DNA of 64,000 nucleotides from Morganella morganii_D (GCA_044772875.1 CP173058.1:1550001-1614000); one strand, 5' to 3'. Positions 43,577-52,330 are shown, counted from the stretch's first letter. Numbers and translations: made by a program. The notes: a model not told the origin generated them from the letters alone.

Positions 43577-43708
43577 ATGCTAAATAAAATTGGATTATTA
43601 GTTTGTTCATTAGCTATAGCTTTAACGTTAACCGCATGCAACACAACAAGGGGCGCAGGAGAAGACATACAAGCTGGAGGTAAAGCAATAGAAAGAGCTG
43701 CCCAATAA
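43577..43708 (+). CDS. Entericidin-like small lipoprotein
   Basis: 43 residues. Signal peptide MLNKIGLLVCSLAIALTL, lipobox LTAC, then CNTTRGAGEDIQAGGKAIER, which is the entericidin EcnA/EcnB signature (E. coli EcnB: CNTTRGVGEDISDGGNAI, from memory). Entericidins are paired small lipoproteins linked to stationary-phase lysis control. Only one is seen here. It lies on the plus strand in the prophage remnant, about 390 bp from the nearest supported gene. Confidence 0.85.
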   Translation: MLNKIGLLVCSLAIALTLTACNTTRGAGEDIQAGGKAIERAAQ

Positions 43709-43959
43709 CTTCTTTTTTTCTACTCATAATATTGGGCTGCACATAAATGTATTCACCAGTATCGGGAGACAAATAACTATCAATTAACATGTTATTTATC
43801 TCCCTTATTTCTACTTTTCCATATTCAAACCTACAAAAATCATTGTAAACAAGTTTATATCGAGTGGTATGTTGTAAATGTTTTTACCTGCATATCAGGC
43901 ATACCCCCGTATCCGCGAGGTTTAAGTTTACAAGCAATGTGACATCGGAATCACTCTTA

Positions 43960-45000
43960 TCACAATAACGCTATTTCAGTCTTCGTCTGCTCAAACCGTT
44001 TTGTTTCCATTTCCACTCCCAGGACGCGGCGGTTATGCATCAGTGCGGCTTTCAGCGTCGCTCCGGATCCCATAAAGAAATCAGCGACCAGGTCACCTTC
44101 CCGGCTGCTGGCTTTTATGATGTGCTCCATCATGGCGGCCGGCTTTTCGCACGGGTGCTTGCCGGGGTAATACTGAACCGGCGGGAATGTCCACACATCG
44201 GTATAAGGCACATCGACTGATACCATGAAGTAACGGCGCAACAGCTGATACTGATCTGCCAGTTCGTGATATTCACGCCTGAGGGTGTGCTGCTCACTGA
44301 CCAGATCATCATGCTCACGGCATAAAGGGCTGTTTCGCTGACGCTCTGCTGCTATTTGCTGAAAAAACACCTGTAATTTTCGGTAATCAGCTTCATTCGG
44401 TAACTGCCACTGACTGTATCCGAACCAGTGTGATGTCATCTTCTTGCCGGTTGCCTGTTCAATTTCTTTTGCTGTGATACCCAATGCATCCCGCGCCTGC
44501 CGGAAATACTCAATCAGAGGGGTAAACACATTTTTCTTCAGTTCATCCCGCCGCTGGTGGTACTCACCGCCTTTTCCTTTTACCGGCCCCTGATAATGCT
44601 CTGCAAACAGGATCCGCTCAGTAGCCGGGAAGAAGCAACGCAGGCTTTCTTTGTTCTGCCGCCGCCACGGTCCGGAAGGTTTCGCCCATATGATATGACT
44701 GAGAACGCTGAACCTCTCCCGTAACAGCATTTCTGTATCTGAGGCCAGACGCGAACCACAAAACAAGTACAGGCTGCCGTTTGGTTTCAGTACCCGCCAG
44801 AACTCGGCCAACATTTCGTCCAGCCAGGACAGGTAAGCAGAAACATCCGGCCACTGGTTATCCCAGGCGCATGTTTTTACCTGAAAATACGGCGGGTCTG
44901 TGGCGATTAAATCAATGCAATTATCCGGAAGGGTTTTGATATAGCTGAGTGAGTCGTCGTTGATTAAATTAATACTGTTTAAATTAACAGTGTTTTTCAT
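43960..45000 (-). CDS. Orphan DNA methyltransferase (beta class, N4/N6)
   Basis: 346 residues. Motif IV DPPYF comes first (about residue 35). Motif I DFFMGSGAT is C-terminal (about residue 315), and HPCEKPAAMMEH lies just before it: the beta-class order. The central region (KKNVFTPLIEYFRQARDALG...MTSHWFGYSQWQLP) is the likely target-recognition insertion. No restriction enzyme gene is adjacent, so it is probably a phage protection or regulatory methylase. Confidence 0.88.
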   Translation of the reverse strand: MKNTVNLNSINLINDDSLSYIKTLPDNCIDLIATDPPYFQVKTCAWDNQWPDVSAYLSWLDEMLAEFWRVLKPNGSLYLFCGSRLASDTEMLLRERFSVLSHIIWAKPSGPWRRQNKESLRCFFPATERILFAEHYQGPVKGKGGEYHQRRDELKKNVFTPLIEYFRQARDALGITAKEIEQATGKKMTSHWFGYSQWQLPNEADYRKLQVFFQQIAAERQRNSPLCREHDDLVSEQHTLRREYHELADQYQLLRRYFMVSVDVPYTDVWTFPPVQYYPGKHPCEKPAAMMEHIIKASSREGDLVADFFMGSGATLKAALMHNRRVLGVEMETKRFEQTKTEIALL

Positions 45001-45064
45001 AGATCCGGGTAACCTTTTTTGTTAAGCTCCCTTTGCTTTGTGCACACAAGCAGTGGGCCTTGGT

Positions 45065-45130
45065 TTATCCGTGATCACGCAAACGGGTGAATGGCTGGGA
45101 AGGTGCTACCAACACCCACCAGCCGCCCAT
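45065..45130 (-). CDS. Putative 21-residue leader peptide before the methylase
   Basis: ATG 45130 to TAA gives MGGWWVLVAPSQPFTRLRDH plus Gly. It overlaps a hairpin and lies 64 bp before the methylase start. Short and without proven translation; listed because similar short frames recur in related prophage leaders as I remember them. Confidence 0.3.
   Translation of the reverse strand: MGGWWVLVAPSQPFTRLRDHG
45092..45126. ncRNA. Structured element resembling C4-type phage RNA
   Basis: GGCTGG...CCAGCC with inner GGTG/CACC and loop CTACCAA. The words GGTGCTACCAACACC recall the C4 antisense RNA family of P1/P4-type phages. The strand and the identity are uncertain. Confidence 0.35.
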
Positions 45131-45138
45131 TTCACAGT

Positions 45139-45630
45139 TTAAAGTCGTTTAAACGTAATAGGTGTTCCACTTTTTGTATCTTCGTCAGTGATATTTAACG
45201 GCTCATTAGTGATGGCGAAAATAGCATCAGGCACAACTTCCACATACAGCACATTGGTCAGGGTGAGGCCATCAGCAGTGGTGACAGTCCGAAGTTCCAG
45301 TGTGATTAGCCCGGCATCACGCAGTCTTTTCAGGGCATCTGTAGCCTCACGCTTTGAGAAGCCAAACTGGTTGGCAAAAGACTGGTAGCTTCGCTGTAAT
45401 TTGTCACCATGGAACCGCTTACGCCATCCCTTAAGTTCCCCGGTTAACTCGTCCCGGATCTCAGTCGGGCGATACCAGTAAACGATATCGGACAACAGAA
45501 CAATAGCCGTGCAATCGGGTTTTCCGCTCTGAAGCTTCACGTGCTGCCACCAGTTTGAAGGGATAATATTCCCGGACAGGTTTAATCTGCCAATTTGATT
45601 AACTGTTTTGGTTGGAGTCGAAATGATCAT
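45139..45630 (-). CDS. Phage winged-helix protein, replication-type
   Basis: 163 residues. A central winged-helix segment (SYQSFANQFGFSKREATDALKRLRDAGLITLEL) resembles the DNA-binding domain of phage replication-initiator proteins. The N-terminus NIIPSNWWQHVKLQSGKPDC is typical of that group. Overlaps the upstream gene by 1 bp (TAATG). Exact function not recognised. Confidence 0.65.
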   Translation of the reverse strand: MIISTPTKTVNQIGRLNLSGNIIPSNWWQHVKLQSGKPDCTAIVLLSDIVYWYRPTEIRDELTGELKGWRKRFHGDKLQRSYQSFANQFGFSKREATDALKRLRDAGLITLELRTVTTADGLTLTNVLYVEVVPDAIFAITNEPLNITDEDTKSGTPITFKRL

Positions 45631-45932
45631 TACTTGCCCCCGGAGATGATAGTGTAAGCACGCACGGGTTCAATTTTTGCCTTTGCATCAATAGTCACAG
45701 ACGCGATTTTACGCATAGCTAAAAAGCCCTGACGCTCAAGCACCTTAGTTTCTTTGTAAAGCGCCTGTTTGCTACAGCAGCAAAATTCAGCCATAGCATC
45801 GTTGTTGATAATGCGTTCACCCTGACCATCTGATCCGCCGGCCGCCCACACGCGATACATGATTAAGCGATGTAGCGGCTTTTCAAAAGGATACTTGCTA
45901 ACAAAATCATAAACATTGATATAATTAAGCAT
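45630..45932 (-). CDS. Phage helix-turn-helix protein, hypothetical
   Basis: 100 residues from ATG 45932 (GGGGTGG a few nt upstream). The HTH-like segment NDAMAEFCCCSKQALYKETK is followed by a short wing. Coupled to the downstream winged-helix gene. Probably early-region regulator or replication partner. This is the last clear phage gene before the right junction. Confidence 0.62.
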   Translation of the reverse strand: MLNYINVYDFVSKYPFEKPLHRLIMYRVWAAGGSDGQGERIINNDAMAEFCCCSKQALYKETKVLERQGFLAMRKIASVTIDAKAKIEPVRAYTIISGGK

Positions 45933-46027
45933 GATCCACCCCATCAGTGTGTTTTGGTTCGGATGCATGGTTCAGTAACTCGTGGGTGTATGGAATTTCA
46001 GGATCGTAATGACACAGAATCGCCACA

Positions 46028-46092
46028 TCTTACTGACCGGGTTGCTCGGGGCTCCCTATTTTCTCTGGCTGATTTTTTCCGTGAAGGAATGA
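46028..46092 (+). pseudogene. hmuU: hmuU-type haem permease, last ~20 codons
   Basis: In frame to TGA 46092: LLTGLLGAPYFLWLIFSVKE, the characteristic C-terminal end of FecCD permeases. The preceding codons are unrelated and hit a TAA, so the rest of the gene is gone. It ends 1 bp before hmuV, the normal hmuUV arrangement. This marks the right junction of the prophage with the haem operon. Confidence 0.78.
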
Positions 46093-46093
46093 T

Positions 46094-46894
46094 ATGTCCC
46101 GTATAACAGCAAATCCCCCGCCCCCCGTACTGGTTGCAGAAAATATCTGTTTTTCCCGCCACGGACAGCCGGTGCTCAGCGATATATCTCTGGCATTGCA
46201 CTGCGGAACCATCACTGCCGTTACCGGCCCGAACGGTGCGGGAAAATCAACCCTTTTTCGTTTACTCAGTGGTTATTATCCCTGTGACAGCGGACAGATT
46301 ATGCTGCGCGAAAAACCCATGTCATCCTGGTCTTCAGCTGCATTAGCACAGATCAGGGCGGTAATGACACAACAAAGTGTTATATCTGCCCCTTACCGGG
46401 TCAGTGAAATTATTGCTTTAGGGGATTTGTACCGTGAATATACACGCCAGGCAACTATTGATGAGGTGGTACACCTGACAGCCTGTGAGTCATTGCTGGA
46501 GAAACGCTGGTATCAGCTTTCCGGCGGTGAGCAGCAGCGGGTTCATCTGGCACGGGCGCTGATGCAACTGAGCTGTCCGCTGCCTGTTCCCCGTCTGTTA
46601 TTGCTGGATGAACCAACTGCCGCCCTGGATCTTCACCACCAGCAATACCTGATGCGAATGCTGAAACGTCGGGTAAGCACAACATCATTGGCCGTCTGCT
46701 GTATTCTGCATGACCTGAATCTGGCTTCTTTATATGCAGATCATATCATAATGCTGGATAACGGACGCGTTGTCTGCCGGGGAACACCCGGTGAAGTATT
46801 GCAAAAAACAGTACTGGCGGAAACTTATCAGGCAAATTTGATAACTCTCCGCCATCCGCTGACCGGCAATAATTCCGTGTTACTTGCGCCTTAA
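46094..46894 (+). CDS. hmuV: HmuV, haem ABC transporter ATPase
   Basis: 266 residues. Walker A GPNGAGKST near residue 43, signature LSGGEQQR near 145, Walker B LLLLDEP near 171, H-loop ILHDLNLA. Similarity is to HmuV/FecE-type haem and siderophore ATPases. AAGGA lies 6-7 nt upstream. Intact, but its permease and binding-protein partners are missing from the window, so it is probably non-functional in haem import unless another permease serves it. Promoter now unknown. Confidence 0.9.
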   Translation: MSRITANPPPPVLVAENICFSRHGQPVLSDISLALHCGTITAVTGPNGAGKSTLFRLLSGYYPCDSGQIMLREKPMSSWSSAALAQIRAVMTQQSVISAPYRVSEIIALGDLYREYTRQATIDEVVHLTACESLLEKRWYQLSGGEQQRVHLARALMQLSCPLPVPRLLLLDEPTAALDLHHQQYLMRMLKRRVSTTSLAVCCILHDLNLASLYADHIIMLDNGRVVCRGTPGEVLQKTVLAETYQANLITLRHPLTGNNSVLLAP

Positions 46895-47521
46895 TTAATG
46901 TTCATCACTTTTTGCCGTAACTCGCTGTTTGCGGCAAAAAGTTATTGCCGAGAGCAGGCATAAAGTATATCCGAGCAGTTCGCAACCTTCTTCTGCCAGG
47001 TTTTTAGCCAGCCGGTTAAAATCATCCCCCATCATACCGCGCCACAAAATTCCCATACCGAACAGGCGGGAAAATACCAGCACCACCAGCAAACCGGTGA
47101 TCATCATGCCGTATGCAGGATGCGTGACAAAACGGTGCAGCCCGTTAACGGCTGTCCGCGAATGCAGAAAAGCATAGATAATCGCAACCAGTGAGACCGG
47201 AACGGCAAACCAGAACCATGCCCCGTGGGAAATATAATCAAAAATCTGATCCAGCTCCCTGATTAGCATACTGGCAAAAAAACCGGCAATCAGGAAAAAA
47301 CCTGCCCTGTCCTCCGGTTCCCGCAGCCCTTTGCGGAAAAACAGCACAATCACTGCCAGCAGCATCACCTCCGCGACGATTTCTGTCACCGAGTCTTCAC
47401 CCAAATCATTCTTAAGAACCAGAATATCAATAAACAACAGTCCTGTACTGGCTGCCATGATCAGCGCCAACATAAAAAAACGCCCCATTGCCCCAAAAAG
47501 AAACCGAAATTGCTGTGACAT
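46895..47521 (-). CDS. Multi-pass inner membrane protein, unrecognised
   Basis: 208 residues with about five or six membrane helices (MLALIMAASTGLLFIDILVL, VAEVMLLAVIVLFF, AGFFLIAGFFASMLI, FWFAVPVSLVAIIYAFL, YGMMITGLLVVLVFSRLFGM, CELLGYTLCLLSAITF). Basic C-terminus. I do not recognise a named family. Its stop abuts the hmuV stop (convergent). A Fur-like box lies in its upstream region. Confidence 0.75.
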   Translation of the reverse strand: MSQQFRFLFGAMGRFFMLALIMAASTGLLFIDILVLKNDLGEDSVTEIVAEVMLLAVIVLFFRKGLREPEDRAGFFLIAGFFASMLIRELDQIFDYISHGAWFWFAVPVSLVAIIYAFLHSRTAVNGLHRFVTHPAYGMMITGLLVVLVFSRLFGMGILWRGMMGDDFNRLAKNLAEEGCELLGYTLCLLSAITFCRKQRVTAKSDEH

Positions 47522-47634
47522 AACTATCCTGAATTATATTTGTAATCGGAAGATTCTATCGATTAAGAAACTATAATTGGTGACATATGGTGCTATCTGC
47601 TGAAAATAAATCAATCGGTTTCATCTATTGGTCT

Positions 47635-47653
47635 GATAATGATTCTCAATCAT
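47635..47653. promoter_or_regulatory. Fur-box-like site
   Basis: GATAATGATTCTCAATCAT; the left nine bases match the Fur consensus exactly. Lies in the divergent gap between the membrane protein and the AraC-type regulator. Confidence 0.55.
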
Positions 47654-47762
47654 GAAAGGCACGATTTGCCTACACAATTCTTGGAAAATTCATAAAATAC
47701 GGTTAATAACATATGTGACTATTAGAATTTATAAATTGTAAGCCCGATTTTGGGAGGTGAAC

Positions 47763-48131
47763 ATGTCAGAAAGTGTAGTGAACGATATTATCAAATGGCT
47801 GGAAACTCAGTTACAGCGCAATGAAGGTATCAAGATTGATACTATTGCAGATAAGAGCGGTTATTCAAAATGGCATCTCCAGCGTATTTTCAAGGATATT
47901 AAGGGATGCACATTAGGTGAGTATGTCCGTAAGCGCCGCCTGCTGGAAGCAGCAAAATCTCTGCGCGATAACGATATGTCTATTTTGGATATTGCGTTGC
48001 AGTATGGTTTCAGCTCACAGGCAACCTTTACCCGCATCTTTAAAAAACATTTCAATACCACACCGGCAAAATTCCGTGATCACGGTCAGTTGCCGGAGCC
48101 CCGCTGTTTTATGGAGTGTGGCTCACACTGA
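47763..48131 (+). CDS. AraC-family activator, MarA/SoxS/PqrA type
   Basis: 122 residues: two HTH motifs only, no effector domain. Core IDTIADKSGYSKWHLQRIFKD and ILDIALQYGFSSQATFTRIF are close to SoxS/MarA and, by memory, closest to Proteus PqrA. Such proteins activate efflux and stress genes by binding marboxes and are controlled by their own level. ATG 47763 has GGGAGG about 6 nt upstream. The neighbour sodC fits an oxidative-stress context, but no soxR lies here. Confidence 0.88.
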   Translation: MSESVVNDIIKWLETQLQRNEGIKIDTIADKSGYSKWHLQRIFKDIKGCTLGEYVRKRRLLEAAKSLRDNDMSILDIALQYGFSSQATFTRIFKKHFNTTPAKFRDHGQLPEPRCFMECGSH

Positions 48132-48140
48132 AAGGCTGAA

Positions 48141-48187
48141 AAAATATCCCCGCCCGCCGCAACCGGCCGAACGGGGATATTTTTTAT
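48141..48187. terminator. Bidirectional terminator, regulator/sodC
   Basis: ATATCCCCG/CGGGGATAT with A-run on the left and T-run on the right, between convergent genes. Confidence 0.88.
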
Positions 48188-48708
48188 TCTGATGTAATCA
48201 CACCACAGGCAATCCGGGCTCCGCCGCCACCTAATGGTGCCGGTGAATCTGAGTGATTATCGCCGCCCGCATGAACCATAATGGCATGCCCTTTAACTTC
48301 GCTGAGTTTTTTAAGCCGTGGTGCCAGCACCTGAGTAGTCGCTTTACCATCATCTGTCACATACAGAGCCGGTAAATCCCCCAAATGCCCGCTGGCGTAA
48401 GGTCCGGCATGCATTTTAGTGCCTGCCGGATCAAAATGACCGCCTGCGGCCAATGCAGCCACCGGTTTACCCTCTTTTTCTGCGGCATCACAGGACGGGT
48501 TTTCGTGGATATGGAACCCGCGCACGCCCGGCGGTAATCCGGCCAGCGAAGGTGTAAACAGCAAACCATAATCAGTCTCCTGAATATCAATAGTACCGAT
48601 AACCTTACCGGCACCATTATCTGTCGCTTCATACAGGGTAACGCGCTCAGTCGCCGCCAGGGCGGTTGACGCCCCCGTCAGGATTAACAACGGAATGAGT
48701 TTTTTCAT
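48184..48708 (-). CDS. sodC: Periplasmic Cu/Zn superoxide dismutase
   Basis: 174 residues with a Sec signal peptide (MKKLIPLLILTGASTALAA). Metal ligands are in GFHIHENPSC, AGGHFDP and GHLGDLPAL; the disulfide partner is in ARIACGVI. LGGGGARIACG is the family C-terminal motif. Removes superoxide in the periplasm. The start is either this ATG or the one 3 nt before; GGAG spacing favours 48708. Confidence 0.95.
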   Translation of the reverse strand: MKKLIPLLILTGASTALAATERVTLYEATDNGAGKVIGTIDIQETDYGLLFTPSLAGLPPGVRGFHIHENPSCDAAEKEGKPVAALAAGGHFDPAGTKMHAGPYASGHLGDLPALYVTDDGKATTQVLAPRLKKLSEVKGHAIMVHAGGDNHSDSPAPLGGGGARIACGVITSE

Positions 48709-48786
48709 CATATGCTCCTTCAGTTCAGTATTCCTGATCTATCCTACGGTACCGGGAAATAATGTCTTTCAGATTAACGGAGTATT

Positions 48787-49803
48787 TTATTTAAGCTCTG
48801 CCACCAGCCAATCCTGCAATTGTGTCAGTTCACTGCGCATATCCGGATAACCCGCAATCAGGTCAGTGAAAACCGCCATCACCGCAGCAGCACTGTACCG
48901 CTGGCCGGTCAGCAACTGTGCCAGTTGTTCAAGTGGCGCCGGGTCGAGACTATCAGTAAAAATCTGCGCCCGGCTGATAATGCCGCGCTCCACATCAAAA
49001 TGCAGCTCAATACCGCCCCATTTAAAGCGGGTATCCAGCAGATGGCTGAAGGCTGGCGCATTGCCGAAATTCCAGTCCCAGCTGCTTTGTCTGGCAAATG
49101 TCTCTGCAAATCCCGGCAGATCAGGAAGAGAGTCCGGAGAAATCCGCTCCGCTGTCACTTTCTCGCCGTAATAATCGAAAAATGCGGCTTTAATAGCTTC
49201 ACAGACCTGGTCGTGGTCAATCCCCGGAATAATTTCTGCCAGATTGGTAACCCGCGAGCGGACAGAGGTGATCCCTTTGGCCTGTAATTTCTTCGGATCC
49301 GGATTGAGATAATCCGCCAGACGGCTTAAGTCCGCACTAATTAATACGGTACCATGATGGAATCCGCGATCTTTGGTTTCCCGGTACGCCGAACCGGAAA
49401 TTTTCCGCTCACCGTCTTCACTGCTGACCACCAGGTCATTGCGGCCGGATGCCGATACCGAAATTCCGAGCCGTGATAACCCGTCGAGAATAATATTGGT
49501 GGACACCGTTTTGTCATATTCCGGTTTTCCCGCCATAAAGGTAAAATTCGTATTTCCCGTATCATGGAATACCGCCCCGCCGCCACTGCTGCGCCGGGCT
49601 AATTTAATATGATCGGATTCCATTTTGCGGGTGTTACATTCCTTCCACGGATTTTGCGCCCGGCCGATAACCACCGTGTTATTATTACGCCATAAAAACA
49701 GAACACGTTGATCAGCGGGCATTTGCCGGAAAATACACTCTTCAACGGCAAGGTTAAACCACGGATCATAGGAATCAGAAATAAAAAGACGAAGTGACGA
49801 CAT
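48787..49803 (-). CDS. lplA: Lipoate-protein ligase A
   Basis: 338 residues, the E. coli LplA length, and near-identical over the N-terminus (LRLFISDSYDPWFNLAVEEC). Attaches free lipoate, via lipoyl-AMP, to dehydrogenase E2 and GcvH domains. The catalytic core holds RRSSGGGAVFHDTGN and KISGSAYRETKDRGFHHGT; the accessory domain follows from about residue 250. Single gene, no close operon partner. Confidence 0.96.
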   Translation of the reverse strand: MSSLRLFISDSYDPWFNLAVEECIFRQMPADQRVLFLWRNNNTVVIGRAQNPWKECNTRKMESDHIKLARRSSGGGAVFHDTGNTNFTFMAGKPEYDKTVSTNIILDGLSRLGISVSASGRNDLVVSSEDGERKISGSAYRETKDRGFHHGTVLISADLSRLADYLNPDPKKLQAKGITSVRSRVTNLAEIIPGIDHDQVCEAIKAAFFDYYGEKVTAERISPDSLPDLPGFAETFARQSSWDWNFGNAPAFSHLLDTRFKWGGIELHFDVERGIISRAQIFTDSLDPAPLEQLAQLLTGQRYSAAAVMAVFTDLIAGYPDMRSELTQLQDWLVAELK

Positions 49804-49860
49804 GTTGTCCCCCCGGAAAAAATAGGCTGCCGTTAAGATAGCATATTTATCCCGGTGATT

Positions 49861-50346
49861 TTAAAGTCTGCGCGCCTGCCAGAAGACTTTTTTCCAGTAA
49901 ACATTATCGAGGCTGGAACGCATCACCCCCTTACTGGTCGAGGCATGAATAAAGGCGCGGTCAGAATCATAAATACCGACATGTAACCCGTTTTCGCCAC
50001 CACCGGTTTTAAAGAATACCAGGTCGCCGGGTTGTAAATCCGTAACATCAATGCGTGTGCCGTAAGTGGTTTGATCTTTGGTGGTACGCGGCAGTGAAAT
50101 AGCAAAGCGGTCATTAAATGTCCGGTAGACAAAACCGGAACAATCGACACCATTTAAATCCATTCCGCCATAGTGATAAGGCGTGCCGTACCATTGCGAT
50201 AACTGTTCCCGCAATTGGGCAATGACCATAATCGGGTCTGATAATTCTGTTTTAACCGGAGGTGCATGATATTTACGCGGCGTCGATGAACAGCCGGCAA
50301 TGGCTAATGCGCAAATAAAAAGCAGAGAACGGAATATGATTTTCAT
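49861..50346 (-). CDS. nlpC: NlpC, NlpC/P60-family lipoprotein peptidase
   Basis: 161 residues. Lipoprotein signal with lipobox (LAIAGC). NlpC/P60 domain with catalytic Cys in NGVDCSGFVYRTF, His in NGLHVGIYDSDRAFIHASTS, and the C-terminal SSLDNVYWKKVFWQARRL shared with E. coli NlpC. A probable cell-wall endopeptidase at the outer membrane. The start at 50346 is preferred over one 30 nt earlier because it begins at the signal peptide. Confidence 0.93.
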   Translation of the reverse strand: MKIIFRSLLFICALAIAGCSSTPRKYHAPPVKTELSDPIMVIAQLREQLSQWYGTPYHYGGMDLNGVDCSGFVYRTFNDRFAISLPRTTKDQTTYGTRIDVTDLQPGDLVFFKTGGGENGLHVGIYDSDRAFIHASTSKGVMRSSLDNVYWKKVFWQARRL

Positions 50347-50437
50347 TGTATTATCCCCGGCACGGCTGACCTTCAACCCGCAATACTGTATTAATATCTG
50401 CGGGTGAAAGTCAATATTTGCCGTATTTTACCGGGTG

Positions 50438-52135
50438 TTAAGGCATTTTCCGGTAATAAAGTAGTGTCAGATTGTCGTCAGTGATAAATTCATCCGCCGG
50501 AGAAACATCCTCTTCATCCAGCCCGTGACGACCGCGCAAAATAAGAGCAACACTCCCGATTTTACGGGCATTTTTGAGCCAGGACTCGAATTCATCATGG
50601 GCAATAAACTTTGATTTTGTATCCGGATATAAATCGCTCAACCCGTATTTCAGTTCTCCCGGACGGTCAAACATATAAATATCACTGCGCTGTAATTCCC
50701 AGGCCACTGATGTACCGACACCGACACTGTTGACCAGAATATAACGGGCATCTTTCAGCAGAGCGATATTATCCTGAATAAAAATTTGCGGTAAATTCGC
50801 CCGTTCAGTGCGGGCCGGTAACAGCGAACTGACCGACAAACTGATCGCCACGGTACAAAATGCCGCCAGCATCCAGTAGCGGCACCCTTTTATCAGCGTG
50901 ACCGCCGAAACCACAATCCAGAACAGGAAAATCGCAATTGCCCCGATAAATTTACCGCGTTCATCCGCAGAATAGACCAGAGTATTTTCCAGATTATTTA
51001 TCACCAGCAGTGCAATAACTGCACCGAAACCGAAAATAATATTAATCACGGCATTCAGTTTGAATACCGTAACAGACTGTTTCTTTATCAGGGTATGAAT
51101 ATAGGCCGCCATTAAAATCGTCAGCGGTGCAATGACCGGCAGGATATAGGTCAGTAATTTTCCTTTGGCGATACTGAAAAATAAGAATGGTAATACAGTC
51201 CAGCACAGCAGAAAAAATAACGGCTTATTTTCCCGGCGCTGCTGCCAGCCCTGTTTTAATGCCCCGAATAAAAAACCGCTCCAGGGTAAAACACCGGCAA
51301 ACAAAATCGGAATAAAGAACCAGAACGGTGAGAGGTTTTGCGCCTCTTTACTCATAAAACGCTGTAAATGCTCAACCACCATAAAATAACGCCAGAAATC
51401 AGGCTCTGCATGATACACCGCAATTGCCCACGGCAGCGTAATAAGCCCGGCCGCCGCAATCCCCGCCCAGCAATAACAGAGCATCGTTTTAAACCGGCGG
51501 TAGAAAATATGCACCGGGATCAGCGCAATAACCGGCAGCACCAGTGCCAGAAAACCTTTTGTCATCAGCGCCATGCCACAGGCCAGCCCGAAAGCAACCC
51601 AGTAGCCCAGCAAGGCACTCCGCGATTGCGCTGTTGTCAGACCATAACTGAGATAAATCACCAGGGTGACCCACATGGTCAGAATCGGATCCAGCGTGCT
51701 GTATGTGCCGAGTGCCAGCACAAGTAACATACTGGCATACAGGAAGGCGGCTGTGCGGGCGATGACTTTCTCATCCCACATTTTCATTGCCAGACGGTAA
51801 ACCAGCAGTGTGCTGACCATTGTCGAAAAGAGGGCACCAAAACGCACCGCAAATTGTGTATGGCCAAACAGCATCTGACTGATGTTATTCACCCAATAAC
51901 CGGCCACCGGTTTTTCAAAATAGCGGATATCCAGCAGATGCGGTACAACCCAGTTACCGTCAGCCAGCATTTCCCGGCTGATTTCCGCATAGCGGGTTTC
52001 ATCCGGCTGCCACAACGCCCGGAATTCCAGAGGTAAAAAATAGGTCACTGCAATAAACAACAAAAATAATACAGTCCACATTGCGGCCGACGGATACGCC
52101 ACATCAAACACGGACTTACGGCTGGTAACGTCCAA
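50438..52135 (-). CDS. arnT2: ArnT-like lipid A L-Ara4N transferase, second copy
   Basis: 565 residues, GT83 family. The N-terminal catalytic-loop motif WQPDETRYAEISREML and YFEKPVAGYWVNNISQ are present, with about 12 membrane helices and a periplasmic C-terminal domain. TTG 52135 is chosen as start because GGAGG lies 5 nt upstream; there is no good ATG. It is clearly divergent from the operon arnT at 53080 (different C-terminal third), so an old duplication. It may use another acceptor site or condition; not shown by sequence. Confidence 0.85.
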   Translation of the reverse strand: MDVTSRKSVFDVAYPSAAMWTVLFLLFIAVTYFLPLEFRALWQPDETRYAEISREMLADGNWVVPHLLDIRYFEKPVAGYWVNNISQMLFGHTQFAVRFGALFSTMVSTLLVYRLAMKMWDEKVIARTAAFLYASMLLVLALGTYSTLDPILTMWVTLVIYLSYGLTTAQSRSALLGYWVAFGLACGMALMTKGFLALVLPVIALIPVHIFYRRFKTMLCYCWAGIAAAGLITLPWAIAVYHAEPDFWRYFMVVEHLQRFMSKEAQNLSPFWFFIPILFAGVLPWSGFLFGALKQGWQQRRENKPLFFLLCWTVLPFLFFSIAKGKLLTYILPVIAPLTILMAAYIHTLIKKQSVTVFKLNAVINIIFGFGAVIALLVINNLENTLVYSADERGKFIGAIAIFLFWIVVSAVTLIKGCRYWMLAAFCTVAISLSVSSLLPARTERANLPQIFIQDNIALLKDARYILVNSVGVGTSVAWELQRSDIYMFDRPGELKYGLSDLYPDTKSKFIAHDEFESWLKNARKIGSVALILRGRHGLDEEDVSPADEFITDDNLTLLYYRKMP

Positions 52136-52297
52136 TATAACCTCCGGACAAGAATACAATCTGATAACAACAAGGTAACAATCTCTGTTACTTCCATTAA
52201 GACCAGAGCCCGGCAGAATAATTCACGAAGTAACAGGATATTTTTGTTTATACAGGAAAGAACAAATGGAGGGATTAATTCAGACTTAATCGTTAAT

Positions 52298-52323
52298 GAC
52301 GGCTTAATAAAACACTAAGCCGC
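52298..52323 (-). terminator. Possible end-of-arn-operon hairpin
   Basis: CGGCTTA/TAAGCCG stem 8 bp beyond the arnF stop; no clean T-run, so weak. Confidence 0.4.
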
Positions 52324-52330
52324 ATTGTAA

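Noticed and set aside
25970..46030. Integrase, repressor or clear att duplication for the prophage
   Set aside because: None found. Only a 6-bp CGCCAC is shared near both junctions, too short to call an attachment site.
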